A DNA stretch of 64,000 nucleotides, taken from positions 614,962-678,961 of the forward strand of contig NC_008278.1 of the NCBI RefSeq assembly GCF_000058485.1, written 5' to 3'. The position numbers and the translations under genes are program-made. The notes below the pieces were generated by a model. The model was not told the origin of the DNA, searched no databases, and saw nothing but the letters and a program-made list of their open reading frames with translations. This DNA is from Frankia alni ACN14a. Its GTDB lineage: Bacteria; Actinomycetota; Actinomycetes; Frankiales; Frankiaceae. Below, in pieces: positions 23,693 through 32,545 of the stretch (the stretch's first letter is position 1; the number at the start of each line of letters is the position of its first letter).

Positions 23693-25492
23693 ATGTCCGA
23701 CCTGACCCGAGGACGGCGCCTACTCGTCCTGGCGATCTGCTGCATGAGCCTGTTCATCGTCGGGCTCGACAACACGATCGTGAACGTCGCCCTGCCGTCG
23801 TTGCGCCGTGACCTGCACGCCTCCGCCTCCGGCCTGCAGTGGACGATCGACGCCTACACCCTTGTGCTGGCCAGCCTGCTCATGCTCGGCGGGTCGACGG
23901 GCGACCGGCTCGGCCGTCGCCGGGTCTTCCAGACCGGGCTGGTGCTGTTCACCCTCGGGTCGCTGCTGTGCAGCCTCGCGCCGAGCCTGACCTGGCTGAT
24001 CGTCTTCCGGATGGTGCAGGCGGTCGGCGGGTCGATGCTCAACCCGGTCGCCATGTCCATCATCAGCAACACCTTCACCGACTCGCGGGAACGAGCCCGG
24101 GCGATCGGGGTGTGGGGCGCGGTGATCGGCGTCAGCATGGCGCTGGGGCCGGTGCTCGGCGGGACGCTCGTCGAGTCGGTGAGCTGGCGAGCGATCTTCT
24201 GGGTGAACGTCCCCGTCGGCGTCGCGGCGCTGGTGCTCGCGGGTCTGTTCGTCCCGGAGTCGCGCGCGGCGCGGGCCCGCCGGTTCGACCCGGTGGGGCA
24301 GGCCCTGGTGATCGTCATCCTGGCCTCGCTCACCTACGGGATCATCGAGGCTCCGTCGGCGGGCTGGCTCGCCGCCCGGACGCTGGCGCTGTTCGCGGTG
24401 TCGGCGCTGGCGGCGGCCGTGCTCGTCCGCTACGAGGGCCGCCGTGCCCAGCCGTTGCTGGACGTCCGCTTCTTCCGGGCGGCGCCGTTCGCCGGGGCGA
24501 CCGGCATCGCCGTGTTCGCCTTCGCCGCGCTGGCCGGCTTCCTGTTCCTCAACACGCTGTACCTGCAGGAGGTCCGCGGCTACTCGCCGTTGCTCGCCGG
24601 GATCACCACCCTGCCGATGGCCGGGATGACGGTGGTGTCCGCGCCGATCGCCGGGCGGCTCGTGGCCAGCCGCGGGGCCCGCACCCCGCTGCTCATCGCG
24701 GGCGTGACGATGACCGCGGGCAGCGTGATGCTGACCGCGCTGGGTGTGAGCACCTCGATACTCTGGCTCGTGTCGGCCTATGTGCTCGTCGGGCTAGGAT
24801 TCGGCATGGTCAACGCGCCGATCACCAACACGGCCGTGACCGGCATGCCGCAGTCCCAGGCCGGGGTGGCCGCCGGCATCGCCTCGACGAGCCGTCAGGT
24901 CGGGCAGTCCCTCGGCGTCGCGGTCATCGGGTCGCTCGCCGCGGCGCACGTCGCCGGCCGCGGCGGGGTCGTCGACCCGACCAGCGCCGTCGGCTGGTGG
25001 ACCATCGTGCTCTGCGGAGCGGGCGTGCTGCTGCTCGGAGCCGCGAGCACCGGCACCTGGGCGCGCGGCACCGCGCAGCGCACCGCCGCCCGGCTCGCCG
25101 CCGATGCCGCCCCCGGGGCCACCGCCGTCGCCTCTGGGATCGCCGCCACCGCCGCCACCGCCGGCAGGGCCACCGCCACGGCCGATGCCGATGCCGATCG
25201 GACGCCGGAGGCTCGGGACGCCGCGTCGGCGGGGCGTCTCGAGGACGGCCGGCCGGCCGCGGGCGGCGCGCGCCTCGGGGGCGGCGAGGGGGGCGGGCGG
25301 CATCGGCGACCGGTGCGGCCCGTGGCGGCGGGGATGGTCGCGGGTGACGACGACCGTGCCAGTCGCCCCGTCTGGCGACAGAGCGCTTTCCGGCGGCGGT
25401 CCAGGGCGGGGCGCGTCGGCGTCGCCGCCCGGTCTCGGTCCCACGGTTCCTCCGGGCAGGATGGTCACGATGAGTTCGCTCCCACGCGCTGA
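23693..25492 (+). CDS. MFS transporter, DHA2 family, with long disordered tail
   Basis: 599 residues. 14-TM drug exporter: VGLDNTIVNVALPSLRRDL, LQWTIDAYTLVLASLLMLGG, GDRLGRRRVFQTG, RMVQAVGGSMLNPVAMSI (motif C region) and a late SRQVGQSLGVAVIGSLAAAH. The membrane part ends near residue 460; about 140 residues of Ala/Arg/Gly-rich tail follow. ATG at 23693 chosen because membrane homology starts there. The last 32 bp overlap the start of the MarR gene in another frame, implying coupled translation and MarR control of the exporter. Confidence 0.9.
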   Translation: MSDLTRGRRLLVLAICCMSLFIVGLDNTIVNVALPSLRRDLHASASGLQWTIDAYTLVLASLLMLGGSTGDRLGRRRVFQTGLVLFTLGSLLCSLAPSLTWLIVFRMVQAVGGSMLNPVAMSIISNTFTDSRERARAIGVWGAVIGVSMALGPVLGGTLVESVSWRAIFWVNVPVGVAALVLAGLFVPESRAARARRFDPVGQALVIVILASLTYGIIEAPSAGWLAARTLALFAVSALAAAVLVRYEGRRAQPLLDVRFFRAAPFAGATGIAVFAFAALAGFLFLNTLYLQEVRGYSPLLAGITTLPMAGMTVVSAPIAGRLVASRGARTPLLIAGVTMTAGSVMLTALGVSTSILWLVSAYVLVGLGFGMVNAPITNTAVTGMPQSQAGVAAGIASTSRQVGQSLGVAVIGSLAAAHVAGRGGVVDPTSAVGWWTIVLCGAGVLLLGAASTGTWARGTAQRTAARLAADAAPGATAVASGIAATAATAGRATATADADADRTPEARDAASAGRLEDGRPAAGGARLGGGEGGGRHRRPVRPVAAGMVAGDDDRASRPVWRQSAFRRRSRAGRVGVAARSRSHGSSGQDGHDEFAPTR

Positions 25493-26261
25493 CCGGCGCG
25501 ATTCCACGCCGACCGCCACGGCGGTGGCCGACCCGCCGGAGCCCGTCGGCGTCCCCGGCGGGCAACCCGAGCCGGCTGTACCGGCCGACATGGCCGGGCC
25601 GTTTGATGCGCCCCAGCCGGCCCATGCACCCGGACCGGCCGATACGCCTGGGCCGGCCGATGCATCCGGACCGGCCGATACGCCTGGGCCGGCCGATGCA
25701 TCCGGGCCGGCCGATGCGGCCGGACTCGCCGATGCGGCCGGACTCGCCGATGCAGCCGGACTCGCCGATGCAGCCGGACTCGCCGACGCGGGCGTGCGTT
25801 CCGCCGCGCCGGGGCTGTCCGGGCGGGCGGAGAGGTCGGCGCGAGCGGCTCGGGTGTGGCGGCGGATCCGGGCGGTCGTGGTCGATCGCAACGAGCGCCG
25901 GCGGGAGGTCTGCGAGGCGCTGGACCTCAGCTTCATCCGGGTCAAGGCGCTCCTGGCGCTACAGGCCGGGCCGCTGACGCTGGGCGAACTCGCCGCCGCC
26001 CTGTCGATCGACCGCCCGTACACCACCCTGACCGTGCACGAGCTGGAACGGCGCGGCCTGGCCGAACGCACCGTGCACCCGGACGACCGGCGCTCGAAGC
26101 TCGTCGAGCTGACCGCCTCGGGCCGGACGGCGGCCCGACTCGCCGACGACATGCTCAACCGGCCGCCCGCGGCACTCGTCGCGCTCGACGCGGCCGACCT
26201 CGCCACGCTCGACCGGATCACCGCCCACCTCGCCGGCGAGGACCCCGCCGCGACGGCCTAG
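25461..26261 (+). CDS. MarR-family regulator with repetitive N-terminal extension
   Basis: 266 residues. The first ~130 are low complexity and include ten six-residue repeats (PADTPG/PADASG/LADAAG). The last ~125 form a MarR winged helix: VDRNERRREVCEALDLSFIR, LTLGELAAALSIDRPYTTLT, ELERRGLAERTVHPDDRRSK and VELTASGRTAARLADD. MarR proteins repress efflux genes until a ligand binds. The start (ATG 25461 or 25470) lies inside the end of the MFS gene, so this is the co-transcribed regulator of that exporter. The extension is unusual for the family. Confidence 0.85.
   Translation: MVTMSSLPRADRRDSTPTATAVADPPEPVGVPGGQPEPAVPADMAGPFDAPQPAHAPGPADTPGPADASGPADTPGPADASGPADAAGLADAAGLADAAGLADAAGLADAGVRSAAPGLSGRAERSARAARVWRRIRAVVVDRNERRREVCEALDLSFIRVKALLALQAGPLTLGELAAALSIDRPYTTLTVHELERRGLAERTVHPDDRRSKLVELTASGRTAARLADDMLNRPPAALVALDAADLATLDRITAHLAGEDPAATA
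25617..25796 (+). repeat. 18-bp tandem repeat, ten copies, coding
   Basis: Ten consecutive 18-bp units, first of the type CCGGCCGATACGCCTGGG alternating with CCGGCCGATGCATCCGGA, then CTCGCCGATGCAGCCGGA. They encode a six-residue repeat in the MarR N-terminal extension. The alternating early units suggest a later 36-bp duplication. Confidence 0.92.
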
Positions 26262-26418
26262 CCCTGGACGAGCAGGTCTGAACCGCGGCGGGGCTGGTTG
26301 CAGTGCGCCTTGCACGGTCTGCGCCGACGGACCGTACCCCACGTGCCGCATCTGGCTTCCCGTGCACTGCGTCCGGCCGTTGCCGGCGACCTGCCCGCCA
26401 GGCGGGATCGGCTGCCGA

Positions 26419-27051
26419 TCAGGTCAGCGCGCGGAGAAGGACATCGCGCTGATCGGTGGAGAGGCGGCGGGCGAAGCACCGCAGGACGCTGTCGGGATTC
26501 TCGCCGCGTCGCAGGAAGTCGAGCATCTGCCCCGCTGCGTGGTCCGCAGCCCGCCGCAGGGGACGGTAGGCGAAGCCCCTTCCGCGCGGCGCCCGCTGGA
26601 CCATCCCCTTGTTCACCAGCCTCAGCAGGGTCGTCGCGATCGTGCTCTGCGCGAGTCCGGCGCCGAGGCGTTGCTGGACCTGGAAGGGCATCAACGGCTC
26701 GTCGGCCGACCACAGCAGGGTCAGGACGGCCCGCTCCAGATCCCCGGCGGCCCTCTTGGGCTGGGGCACGGTGGAGGCGGCGGTCGGGCCGACCGCCCCT
26801 GTCGTCGCCAGGTCGACTGCGGCTGCCGGGCCTGCGGTGATTTCCGGGCCTGCGGTCATTGCCTGGCCTGCGGTCAGTGCCTGGCCTGGTGTCGTTGCCG
26901 GGCTGGTTGTGGCTGCCGGACCGAGGGTGATCGCCGGGCCGATCGTGGTCGCCGGGCTGATCGTCGTTGCCCGACCGATGCGGCTCATCGAGGGGCGGGC
27001 CGCCGGCAGCGGCGGATTCGAGACGGGAAGTGCCGGAAATGATCGTGACAT
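26419..27051 (-). CDS. BlaI/MecI/CopY-type repressor with repetitive N-terminus
   Basis: 210 residues. The C-terminal ~110 form the BlaI winged helix: AAGDLERAVLTLLWSADEPL, VQQRLGAGLAQSTIATTLLR, LVNKGMVQRAPRGRGFAYRP and a dimerisation helix ending STDQRDVLLRAL. The N-terminal ~95 residues are low complexity with about nine six-residue repeats (ATTISP, AITLGP, AMTAGP and similar). The start is uncertain: it could lie nearer the winged helix. It follows a membrane-protein gene by 27 bp on the same strand. No M56 protease partner lies beside it, unlike the second BlaI in this window. Confidence 0.8.
   Translation of the reverse strand: MSRSFPALPVSNPPLPAARPSMSRIGRATTISPATTIGPAITLGPAATTSPATTPGQALTAGQAMTAGPEITAGPAAAVDLATTGAVGPTAASTVPQPKRAAGDLERAVLTLLWSADEPLMPFQVQQRLGAGLAQSTIATTLLRLVNKGMVQRAPRGRGFAYRPLRRAADHAAGQMLDFLRRGENPDSVLRCFARRLSTDQRDVLLRALT
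26810..26971 (-). repeat. 18-bp tandem repeat, about nine copies, coding
   Basis: Degenerate 18-bp units ending in GCC (plus-strand form GGGCCTGCGGTCATTGCC and relatives) encoding the six-residue repeats in the BlaI-type protein. The central copies are most alike. Confidence 0.85.
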
Positions 27052-27078
27052 GGTTGCTCCGAGTCCTGGAGACCGGTG

Positions 27079-27903
27079 CTACGAAACGGATGCCTGTGCG
27101 CCGCGACGGGCCGCGGTTTGTCGGGCCGCAAGGCGTGGCGGTCCGCGCCGCACGACCACATGCCGGAGCCACAGCGAGCACGCCGCGTCAGGCGGCCTGG
27201 AGATGGCGAGAATTCGCTGGCTCGCGACCGTCGCGGGCACACCGCCGGCCGGCCGAGGGCGGTGCAGCCGGCCCACCGCGCGACGGGCCACCCGTACCGC
27301 GCCGCGCGCAGCCTGCCAGAGCAGGCGCTCGCCGAGGGCGAGCCACCCGGCGAGGAGCAGCGCCGCGGCCAGGTGCAGGCCGAGCATCGCCGCACCGCCG
27401 GGTACCAGGTCCGCCGGCGACGCGGCCGCGAGCCCCGCGTGGTCTGCCCCGCCGCCGATGCCGGCATGGCCGGCGTGACCAGCGGGGGCGGACAGCCCGA
27501 AGGCCACGTGCAGGCATCCCTGGACGGCGAGCACCAGTCCGACCAGCCGGGACATCGACACGCGGCGCTCCGACACGCCCCAGCAGACGCGCAGCACCAG
27601 GACGATCCCCACCAGCACGACCGCGACGGCTGGCGCCCGGCCGCAGGCGAGGACGTGCGCGGCCACCGCCAACCCGACGGTCAGCAGTGCTGCCACCGTG
27701 GCCCGGGCGATCCGCCCGGTGCGGGTTGCGGCCCATCCGGCCGTCCAGCGTCGCGCGCCGCCCGCGCCGGTGCCGGTGCCGGAGCCGGTCGTGGGGTCCT
27801 CGGGCGGTGGGATGGCCGGCGCGGCCCCACCCGTGCCCCGCGGACCGCCCTGACCCATCACGGCATCGAATTCTAGTGGGGGGACAGCGATGATCCGCCG
27901 CAT
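27079..27903 (-). CDS. Integral membrane protein, unknown function
   Basis: 274 residues if the first ATG (27903) is used; ATG at 27858 (MGQGGPRG) is also plausible. Hydrophobic helices: VAALLTVGLAVAAHVLA, AVAVVLVGIVLVLRVCW, VGLVLAVQGCLHVAFGL and GLHLAAALLLAGWLALGERL, so about four spans, then a basic C-terminal tail of ~75 residues. A His/Gly-rich loop (AGHAGHAGIGGGADHAG) between helices 3 and 4 could bind metal. Similar small membrane proteins occur near copper-related genes in actinomycetes, but no such genes are next to it here. It precedes the BlaI-type gene. Confidence 0.65.
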   Translation of the reverse strand: MRRIIAVPPLEFDAVMGQGGPRGTGGAAPAIPPPEDPTTGSGTGTGAGGARRWTAGWAATRTGRIARATVAALLTVGLAVAAHVLACGRAPAVAVVLVGIVLVLRVCWGVSERRVSMSRLVGLVLAVQGCLHVAFGLSAPAGHAGHAGIGGGADHAGLAAASPADLVPGGAAMLGLHLAAALLLAGWLALGERLLWQAARGAVRVARRAVGRLHRPRPAGGVPATVASQRILAISRPPDAACSLWLRHVVVRRGPPRLAARQTAARRGAQASVS

Positions 27904-28075
27904 TCGGAGCCGCCTCGCTCCCGCCTGATTACGCAGACGGCGTGACGGCCGTTCGTCCGGCCAGTCCGTCGGCCCGACGCTCCGCCCGATGGTGGCTTCC
28001 GCGCGGACAGCCGCGCGAACGCGGCGCCCCTGCGCGGCCGGGCGGGCATGGTGCGGGCCGGCCGCACGGAGGCTG

Positions 28076-28855
28076 TCAGTGGGTGGCCGCCGCCAGGTCG
28101 TCCACGCCCAGCTCGGCGAGCAGCGTGGCGCGCAGCCGGTCGAAGGCGGGGTCGGCCCGTCGGCGCGGTGACGCCACCGCCACCGGGACGTCCAGGGAGA
28201 ACCGGCCCTCGGTGAGCACGACCACCCGGTCGGCGAGCAGGATCGCCTCGTCGACGTCGTGCGTCACGAACAGCACCGCCGGCTGGTGCCGCCGGCACAG
28301 GTGTTGGAGCAGGGCGTGCATCCGGATCCGGGTCAGGGCGTCGAGGGCGCCGAACGGTTCGTCGAGCATGAGCAGATCCGGTTCCCGCACGAGCGCCCGC
28401 GCCAGCGCCACCCGTTGAGCCTCGCCGCCGGACAGCGTCGCCGGCCAGGACCGCTCCCGACCGGCCAGACCGACCTCCGCGAGCGCCACGCGGCCGCGTT
28501 CGGCGACGTCCCGGCCGGCCAGGCCGAGCGTGACGTTCGGCAGGACCCGTTTCCACGGCAGCAGCCGCGCCTCCTGGAAGACGACCGAACGCCGCCGGGC
28601 GGCCAGCACCTCGCCCTCCACACCATCGTCGAAGCCGCCCAGGATCCGGATCAGCGTGCTCTTCCCCGACCCGCTGCGGCCGAGCAGGGCGACGAACTCG
28701 CCCGGCGTGATCGTCAGATCGAGCCCGTCGAGCACCACCTGTTCGCCGAAGACGCGCCGCAGCCCGCGGACGCGCACCGCGACCCCGCCGCCCGCCCCCG
28801 GCGTAGGATCCGCCGCCGCAGCGTGTGCCCGGTGCTGCGGGTCCAGCATGCTCAC
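28076..28855 (-). CDS. ABC transporter ATP-binding protein, sulfonate/taurine type
   Basis: 259 residues. Walker A LLGRSGSGKSTLIR, Q-loop VVFQEARLLPWKRVLPNV, ABC signature LSGGEAQRVALARAL, Walker B LLMLDEPFGALDAL and switch His in FVTHDVDEAILLADRV: the SsuB/TauB pattern. It powers import of an organosulfur compound with the permease and lipoprotein genes upstream. GTG at 28855 overlaps the permease stop (GTGA); an ATG at 28849 is an alternative. Last gene of the locus. Confidence 0.9.
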   Translation of the reverse strand: MSMLDPQHRAHAAAADPTPGAGGGVAVRVRGLRRVFGEQVVLDGLDLTITPGEFVALLGRSGSGKSTLIRILGGFDDGVEGEVLAARRRSVVFQEARLLPWKRVLPNVTLGLAGRDVAERGRVALAEVGLAGRERSWPATLSGGEAQRVALARALVREPDLLMLDEPFGALDALTRIRMHALLQHLCRRHQPAVLFVTHDVDEAILLADRVVVLTEGRFSLDVPVAVASPRRRADPAFDRLRATLLAELGVDDLAAATH

Positions 28856-29775
28856 GTTCCGTCGAAGCCGCGGCGCCATGACAGCAGCATCCTTTCCAGG
28901 AGGCGGACCAGGCCGTCGCTGACCAGCCCGAGAATGCCGTAGACGACCAGGCAGAGCACGATGATGTCGGTGCGGTTCCAGGACTGCGCGCTGTTGAGCA
29001 GATAGCCGAGGCCGGAGTCGGTGTTGACCTGCTCGGCGAACACCAGCAGCAGCCAGGCGACGCCGAGCGCCCAGCGCAGCCCGACGAGGAAGCCCGGCGC
29101 GGCTGCCGGCACGATGACCGAGCGCACCAGCCCGAACCGGCCCAGCCCGAAGGTCTGCCCGGCCTCCACGAGCCGGGCGTCGACGCCGCGGATCGCCGCG
29201 TAGGTGTTCATGTAGATGGGGAACGCGACGCCGACGGTAATCAGAAAGATCTTGGCGCTCTCGCCGATCCCGATCCACACGATGATCAGCGGCAGCAGGG
29301 CGATGACCGGGATCGTGCGCAGGAAGTTCATCGCCGAGTCGACGACGTCCGAGGCCGTCCGGAAGAAGCCGGCGACGACGGCGAGCGCCAGCCCGATGCC
29401 GACGCCGAACAGCACGCCGGCCCCGACCCGGTACAGGGAGGCACCGAGACTGTCGACGAGGTCTCCGTTGCGCCACAGCTCGCGGGCCGCGTCGAGGACG
29501 GCCGCGGGCGAGGCCAGCGCGCGATCGCTGACGAGGTCGAGCCCCGTCACGGCCCACCACAGCGCGAACAGCAGCGCCGGGCCGAGGAAGCGGCGCACCT
29601 CCGTCGGCACCCGACGCCGCCTGGTGGTGCGGCGCCGCCCGGCGGCGAGGTCCACCAGGACTACCTGGGACCGTCCCGCCGGTGCGGCTGCGGTCGTCGC
29701 CGGCTCGGCCGCGAGCGGACCGGGGGACGCGGCACGCTGCCCGGCAACGTCGTGGTGCGAGATGAGTTCGGTCAT
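28852..29775 (-). CDS. ABC transporter permease, SsuC/TauC type
   Basis: 307 residues with about six membrane helices: FLGPALLFALWWAVTGLDL, VLFGVGIGLALAVVAGFF, IPVIALLPLIIVWIGIGES and others. The EAA loop, which docks on the ATPase, is visible as EAGQTFGLGRFGLVRSVIVP. The N-terminal ~85 residues are a disordered cytoplasmic leader. ATG at 29775 (MTELISHHD) was chosen over a much longer in-frame start that would read through the gap to the lipoprotein gene. It forms the membrane channel of the sulfonate-type importer. Confidence 0.9.
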   Translation of the reverse strand: MTELISHHDVAGQRAASPGPLAAEPATTAAAPAGRSQVVLVDLAAGRRRTTRRRRVPTEVRRFLGPALLFALWWAVTGLDLVSDRALASPAAVLDAARELWRNGDLVDSLGASLYRVGAGVLFGVGIGLALAVVAGFFRTASDVVDSAMNFLRTIPVIALLPLIIVWIGIGESAKIFLITVGVAFPIYMNTYAAIRGVDARLVEAGQTFGLGRFGLVRSVIVPAAAPGFLVGLRWALGVAWLLLVFAEQVNTDSGLGYLLNSAQSWNRTDIIVLCLVVYGILGLVSDGLVRLLERMLLSWRRGFDGT

Positions 29776-29937
29776 CGGACTTGCGGCGTGGAGACTGCGC
29801 CGTTCACGGCGGGGAGGAGACGCCGTCCCTTGCTGGTCACGGTTTGACCCGCCTTTCAAGAGGATATGAACCCGTCCCGGTACCGGCTCTGTTCGACCGC
29901 CGCGCAGGCGGTCGCGCGCAGTCGCACTGCGGCCCAC

Positions 29938-30975
29938 TCAGGTTGCGGGGAACGCCTTCGCGAAGGCCGCTGTCAGCTCGCCGTTGAACGCGGGATCGAG
30001 CTCGTCGTCGACGTCGAGGGACTTCGGCAGCTCACCGACGCTGCCCAGCAGCCGGGCCTGCACCCGCTGGCTCGCCACGAAGGCGGGGGAGACCGGCCGG
30101 TAGCGGGCCTCGGGCAGCGAGTCGAAGTACTTCCGCGAGGCGACCGGATCCTGCTTGAGCTGGTCGACGTAGTACTTCTGGACCCAGAGGGCGGCGTTGG
30201 CCTTGGGCCAGGACCAGGCCCGTGCCAGCCGCAGGACGAAGTCCCGGATCGCGGCGCGTTTCGCCGGGTTCTTCAGCGCCGACTTCGACGCGAGCAGCAC
30301 CGAGTACTGCGGTAGCGGCCGGGTCTGGATCTCGTAGGAGCCGGGAGCCTGCCTGGCGACGGCGGACCTGTACTGGCGGGTGTAGACGATCGCGTCGACC
30401 TTGCCGGAGGCCAGCGTCGAGGTCAGGCTGGTGACGGGCACGTTGACCGGGCTGATGTCGTCCTGGTTCAGGCCGGCGCCGTCGAGCTGGTTGAGCAGGT
30501 AGCCGTGCAGCGACGTGCCGAGGGTGAACGCGACCCGCCGGCCGCGCAGATCAGCCGGCGTGCGGATCCCGGAGCCGGCTCTCGCGATGATCGTCTGACT
30601 GTTCACCGGGTTCTCTGCGACGGAGATCGCCACGACACCGGCGTTCGCGGCGTTCGCGAACAGCACCGGCGTGTCACCCATGTAGCCGACGTCGAGGCGC
30701 CCCGCGCTGAAGGCGGCATTCATGTGCGGCCCGTCGGCGAACGTGCTGTAGGCCAGACCGTACGGGGCGCCCCTGGCCGCGCCGGACAGCGTCAGCGGCA
30801 GCTCCAGGGTCTTGCTCTGGTCACCGATCCGCAGCGTCACCCGCTGGTCGCCGGCCGCCGCCCGTGCGCCGTCCCCGCCGCCGCTGCCGCAGGCGGCCAG
30901 GATCACCGTGATGAGCACGGCGAGTCCCGCGGTCAGGAGGGAAGGACGCCGCGCCCACGGTCGTCGATGATGCAT
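29938..30975 (-). CDS. ABC transporter substrate-binding lipoprotein (SsuA/TauA-like)
   Basis: 345 residues. Lipoprotein signal: basic start, hydrophobic LLTAGLAVLITVI and lipobox LAAC, so it is anchored outside the membrane. Family segments: DVGYMGDTPVLFANAANAG, VVAISVAENPVNSQTIIA, GIRTPADLRGRRVAF and DAIVYTRQYRSAVARQ, as in the NMT1/SsuA group that binds aliphatic sulfonates, taurine or similar small acids. The permease and ATPase follow it, and a TauD-like dioxygenase precedes it after a gap with an 18-bp repeat and a strong hairpin. The exact ligand is not decidable. Confidence 0.9.
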   Translation of the reverse strand: MHHRRPWARRPSLLTAGLAVLITVILAACGSGGGDGARAAAGDQRVTLRIGDQSKTLELPLTLSGAARGAPYGLAYSTFADGPHMNAAFSAGRLDVGYMGDTPVLFANAANAGVVAISVAENPVNSQTIIARAGSGIRTPADLRGRRVAFTLGTSLHGYLLNQLDGAGLNQDDISPVNVPVTSLTSTLASGKVDAIVYTRQYRSAVARQAPGSYEIQTRPLPQYSVLLASKSALKNPAKRAAIRDFVLRLARAWSWPKANAALWVQKYYVDQLKQDPVASRKYFDSLPEARYRPVSPAFVASQRVQARLLGSVGELPKSLDVDDELDPAFNGELTAAFAKAFPAT

Positions 30976-30990
30976 GGAGATCTCCCTCTC

Positions 30991-31097
30991 GGTCAGTCAA
31001 ACCCGGCCGGTCAGTCAAACCCGCTGGTCGGTCAAACCCGGCTGGTCGGTCAAACCCGGCCGGTCGGTCAAACCCGGCTGGTCGGTCAGACCCGGCC
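30991..31097. repeat. 18-bp tandem repeat, six copies, non-coding
   Basis: Units like GGTCGGTCAAACCCGGCT repeated six times (one unit is 17 bp) just upstream of the lipoprotein start. It lies between the dioxygenase and the importer genes, inside their presumed common transcript or in the importer's own promoter region. Confidence 0.9.
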
Positions 31098-31124
31098 GGT
31101 GGTCGGCGGCCGTCCGGCGTGCGC

Positions 31125-31162
31125 CCGAAAGCCGCGAGGGAGATGGCCCTCGCGGCTTTCGG
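31125..31162. terminator. Perfect 16-bp hairpin between dioxygenase and importer genes
   Basis: Left arm CCGAAAGCCGCGAGGG (31125-31140), six-base loop, right arm exactly complementary (31147-31162). There is no T-run, but GC-rich hairpins without a T-tract act as terminators or mRNA processing sites in actinomycetes. It lies 68 bp after the dioxygenase stop, so it could reduce expression of the importer relative to the enzyme. Confidence 0.7.
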
Positions 31163-31229
31163 CGGCTTTCTCGGCTCTCGGGGCTGCGGACCGCCGCTCG
31201 GGCTCTGTTGGCCCGCCGGTGCGGTCTCG

Positions 31230-32156
31230 TCAGGTACCGAGGAAAGGCTCGCCGGCGACGAGTTCCGACTCTCGACCGTCCACGCCGACCGGGATGTCGC
31301 CCTCGATGGTCACCCGGTACAGCACCCGGTCGAAGTCGAGATGGCCGAGGTCGGACGGCCCCAGATGAGCGGTCGCCCGGTTGTCCCAGAACGCGACGTC
31401 GCCCTGGTTCCACTTGAACCGCACGGTGAACTCGGAGCGGGAGATCTGGTCGTAGAAAACGTCGAGGATCTGCCGGCTCTGCTTCGGCGAGAAGCCGATG
31501 ATCTCGCCGTCCTTCGCGGTGAAGCTCGGGCTGACGAACAACGCCCGCTCGCCGGTCTCGGGGTGCACCCGCACCACCGGGTGGATTGCCACCAGCGGAT
31601 TGGCGGCCACTCTGCGGCCGTACTCGCTGTCGCTGGGGAAGTTCCCGAAGCTGTGCCGGGCGCGCAGGCCGTCCGCCAGGTTCCGCAGCGGCTCGGGGAG
31701 CCCCTCGTAGGCCGCCACCAGGTTCGTCCACGCGGTGTCCCCGCCGTACGGGGGGATGACGTCGCCGCGCAGGATCGACGCGGTGGGTGGGTTCACCAGG
31801 GCGGTGACGTCGGTGTGCCAGCCGTTGTCGTAGGTGGCCTTCCGCTTGCCGAAAACCTTCGCGTATCGGCGGCTGTCGATCGGCAGGATCTCCGGGAAGC
31901 CGACCGGCGGCGCCTCCTCGTGCGGGTGCGCCGGCGTCAGTCGACCGAACCGACGCCCGAACGCGACCTGCTGGGCGTGGTCGATGTGCTGGTCCCGAAA
32001 GAAGACCACTTTCCACTGGTGCAGCGCCGAACGGATCTCCGCCACGGTCGCGTCGTCGAGCTCCTCGCGCAGGTCGATCCCGTGGATCTCGGCCCCCGTG
32101 TGGCCGGAGAGCGGGCGGACGTCGATGCCCAGGGCGGTGGGTGTGATGCTGGTCAT
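31230..32156 (-). CDS. TauD/TfdA-type Fe(II)/2-oxoglutarate dioxygenase
   Basis: 308 residues. Iron triad: His114 and Asp116 in GWHTDVTAL and His264 in RATAHLGPSDL; the 2-oxoglutarate-binding Arg is in FDRVLYRVTI. The N-terminal ALGIDVRPLSGHTGAEIHG segment is typical of the family. Such enzymes hydroxylate taurine, alkylsulfonates or alkylsulfates so that sulfite, sulfate or ammonium can be released. ATG at 32156 has GGAGGA upstream. With the SsuABC-like importer downstream this forms a sulfur-scavenging locus. Family certain; substrate inferred. Confidence 0.92.
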   Translation of the reverse strand: MTSITPTALGIDVRPLSGHTGAEIHGIDLREELDDATVAEIRSALHQWKVVFFRDQHIDHAQQVAFGRRFGRLTPAHPHEEAPPVGFPEILPIDSRRYAKVFGKRKATYDNGWHTDVTALVNPPTASILRGDVIPPYGGDTAWTNLVAAYEGLPEPLRNLADGLRARHSFGNFPSDSEYGRRVAANPLVAIHPVVRVHPETGERALFVSPSFTAKDGEIIGFSPKQSRQILDVFYDQISRSEFTVRFKWNQGDVAFWDNRATAHLGPSDLGHLDFDRVLYRVTIEGDIPVGVDGRESELVAGEPFLGT

Positions 32157-32545
32157 CCTGCGGTTCCTCCAGGGCGGGAAAAGGAATGGATGAAGCTGGG
32201 AACGGGGCATCCGATGTTTTCGCGCGCTGCCGACCCAGGTCTCTGGATGCACGCCTTCAGGGCAGCCGAAATCGGCCGGAATCGCTGACGGTCGAGGGGG
32301 CTTCCTCGTTTCAGGGGTGGCCGGCGGAGCAGCCGGGAATGCGGGGGAGGATAGCAGTGGCGGCATCCTCGACGCGAGCCTGCCCGGATATCCGCTCGGT
32401 AGGGTGGAGGATATCCGGCGTCAACATCGGCGACAACGCGGGCCGGGAGGCGGAGAAATACCCCCGCCGCTCCGTCCGATGTTGTTCACGGACCAATCTT
32501 CGGTGATGAACGATGGGGCCGTCAATATTTTGCGTTCCGCTGAAA
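32157..32545. other. Intergenic, promoter region of dioxygenase locus
   Basis: About 390 bp without a gene. GGATATCC-type sequences occur twice (near 32388 and 32409) as short palindromes separated by about 13 bp, a possible regulator site for the sulfur locus. An AT-rich island sits at about 32520-32552, just after the end of the ROK gene. No -35/-10 pair is assigned with confidence. Confidence 0.4.

Noticed and set aside
28076-29560. A single 494-codon protein spanning permease and ATPase
   Set aside because: Only the last 259 codons are the ATPase; the upstream part is out of frame with the true permease and lacks any motif.
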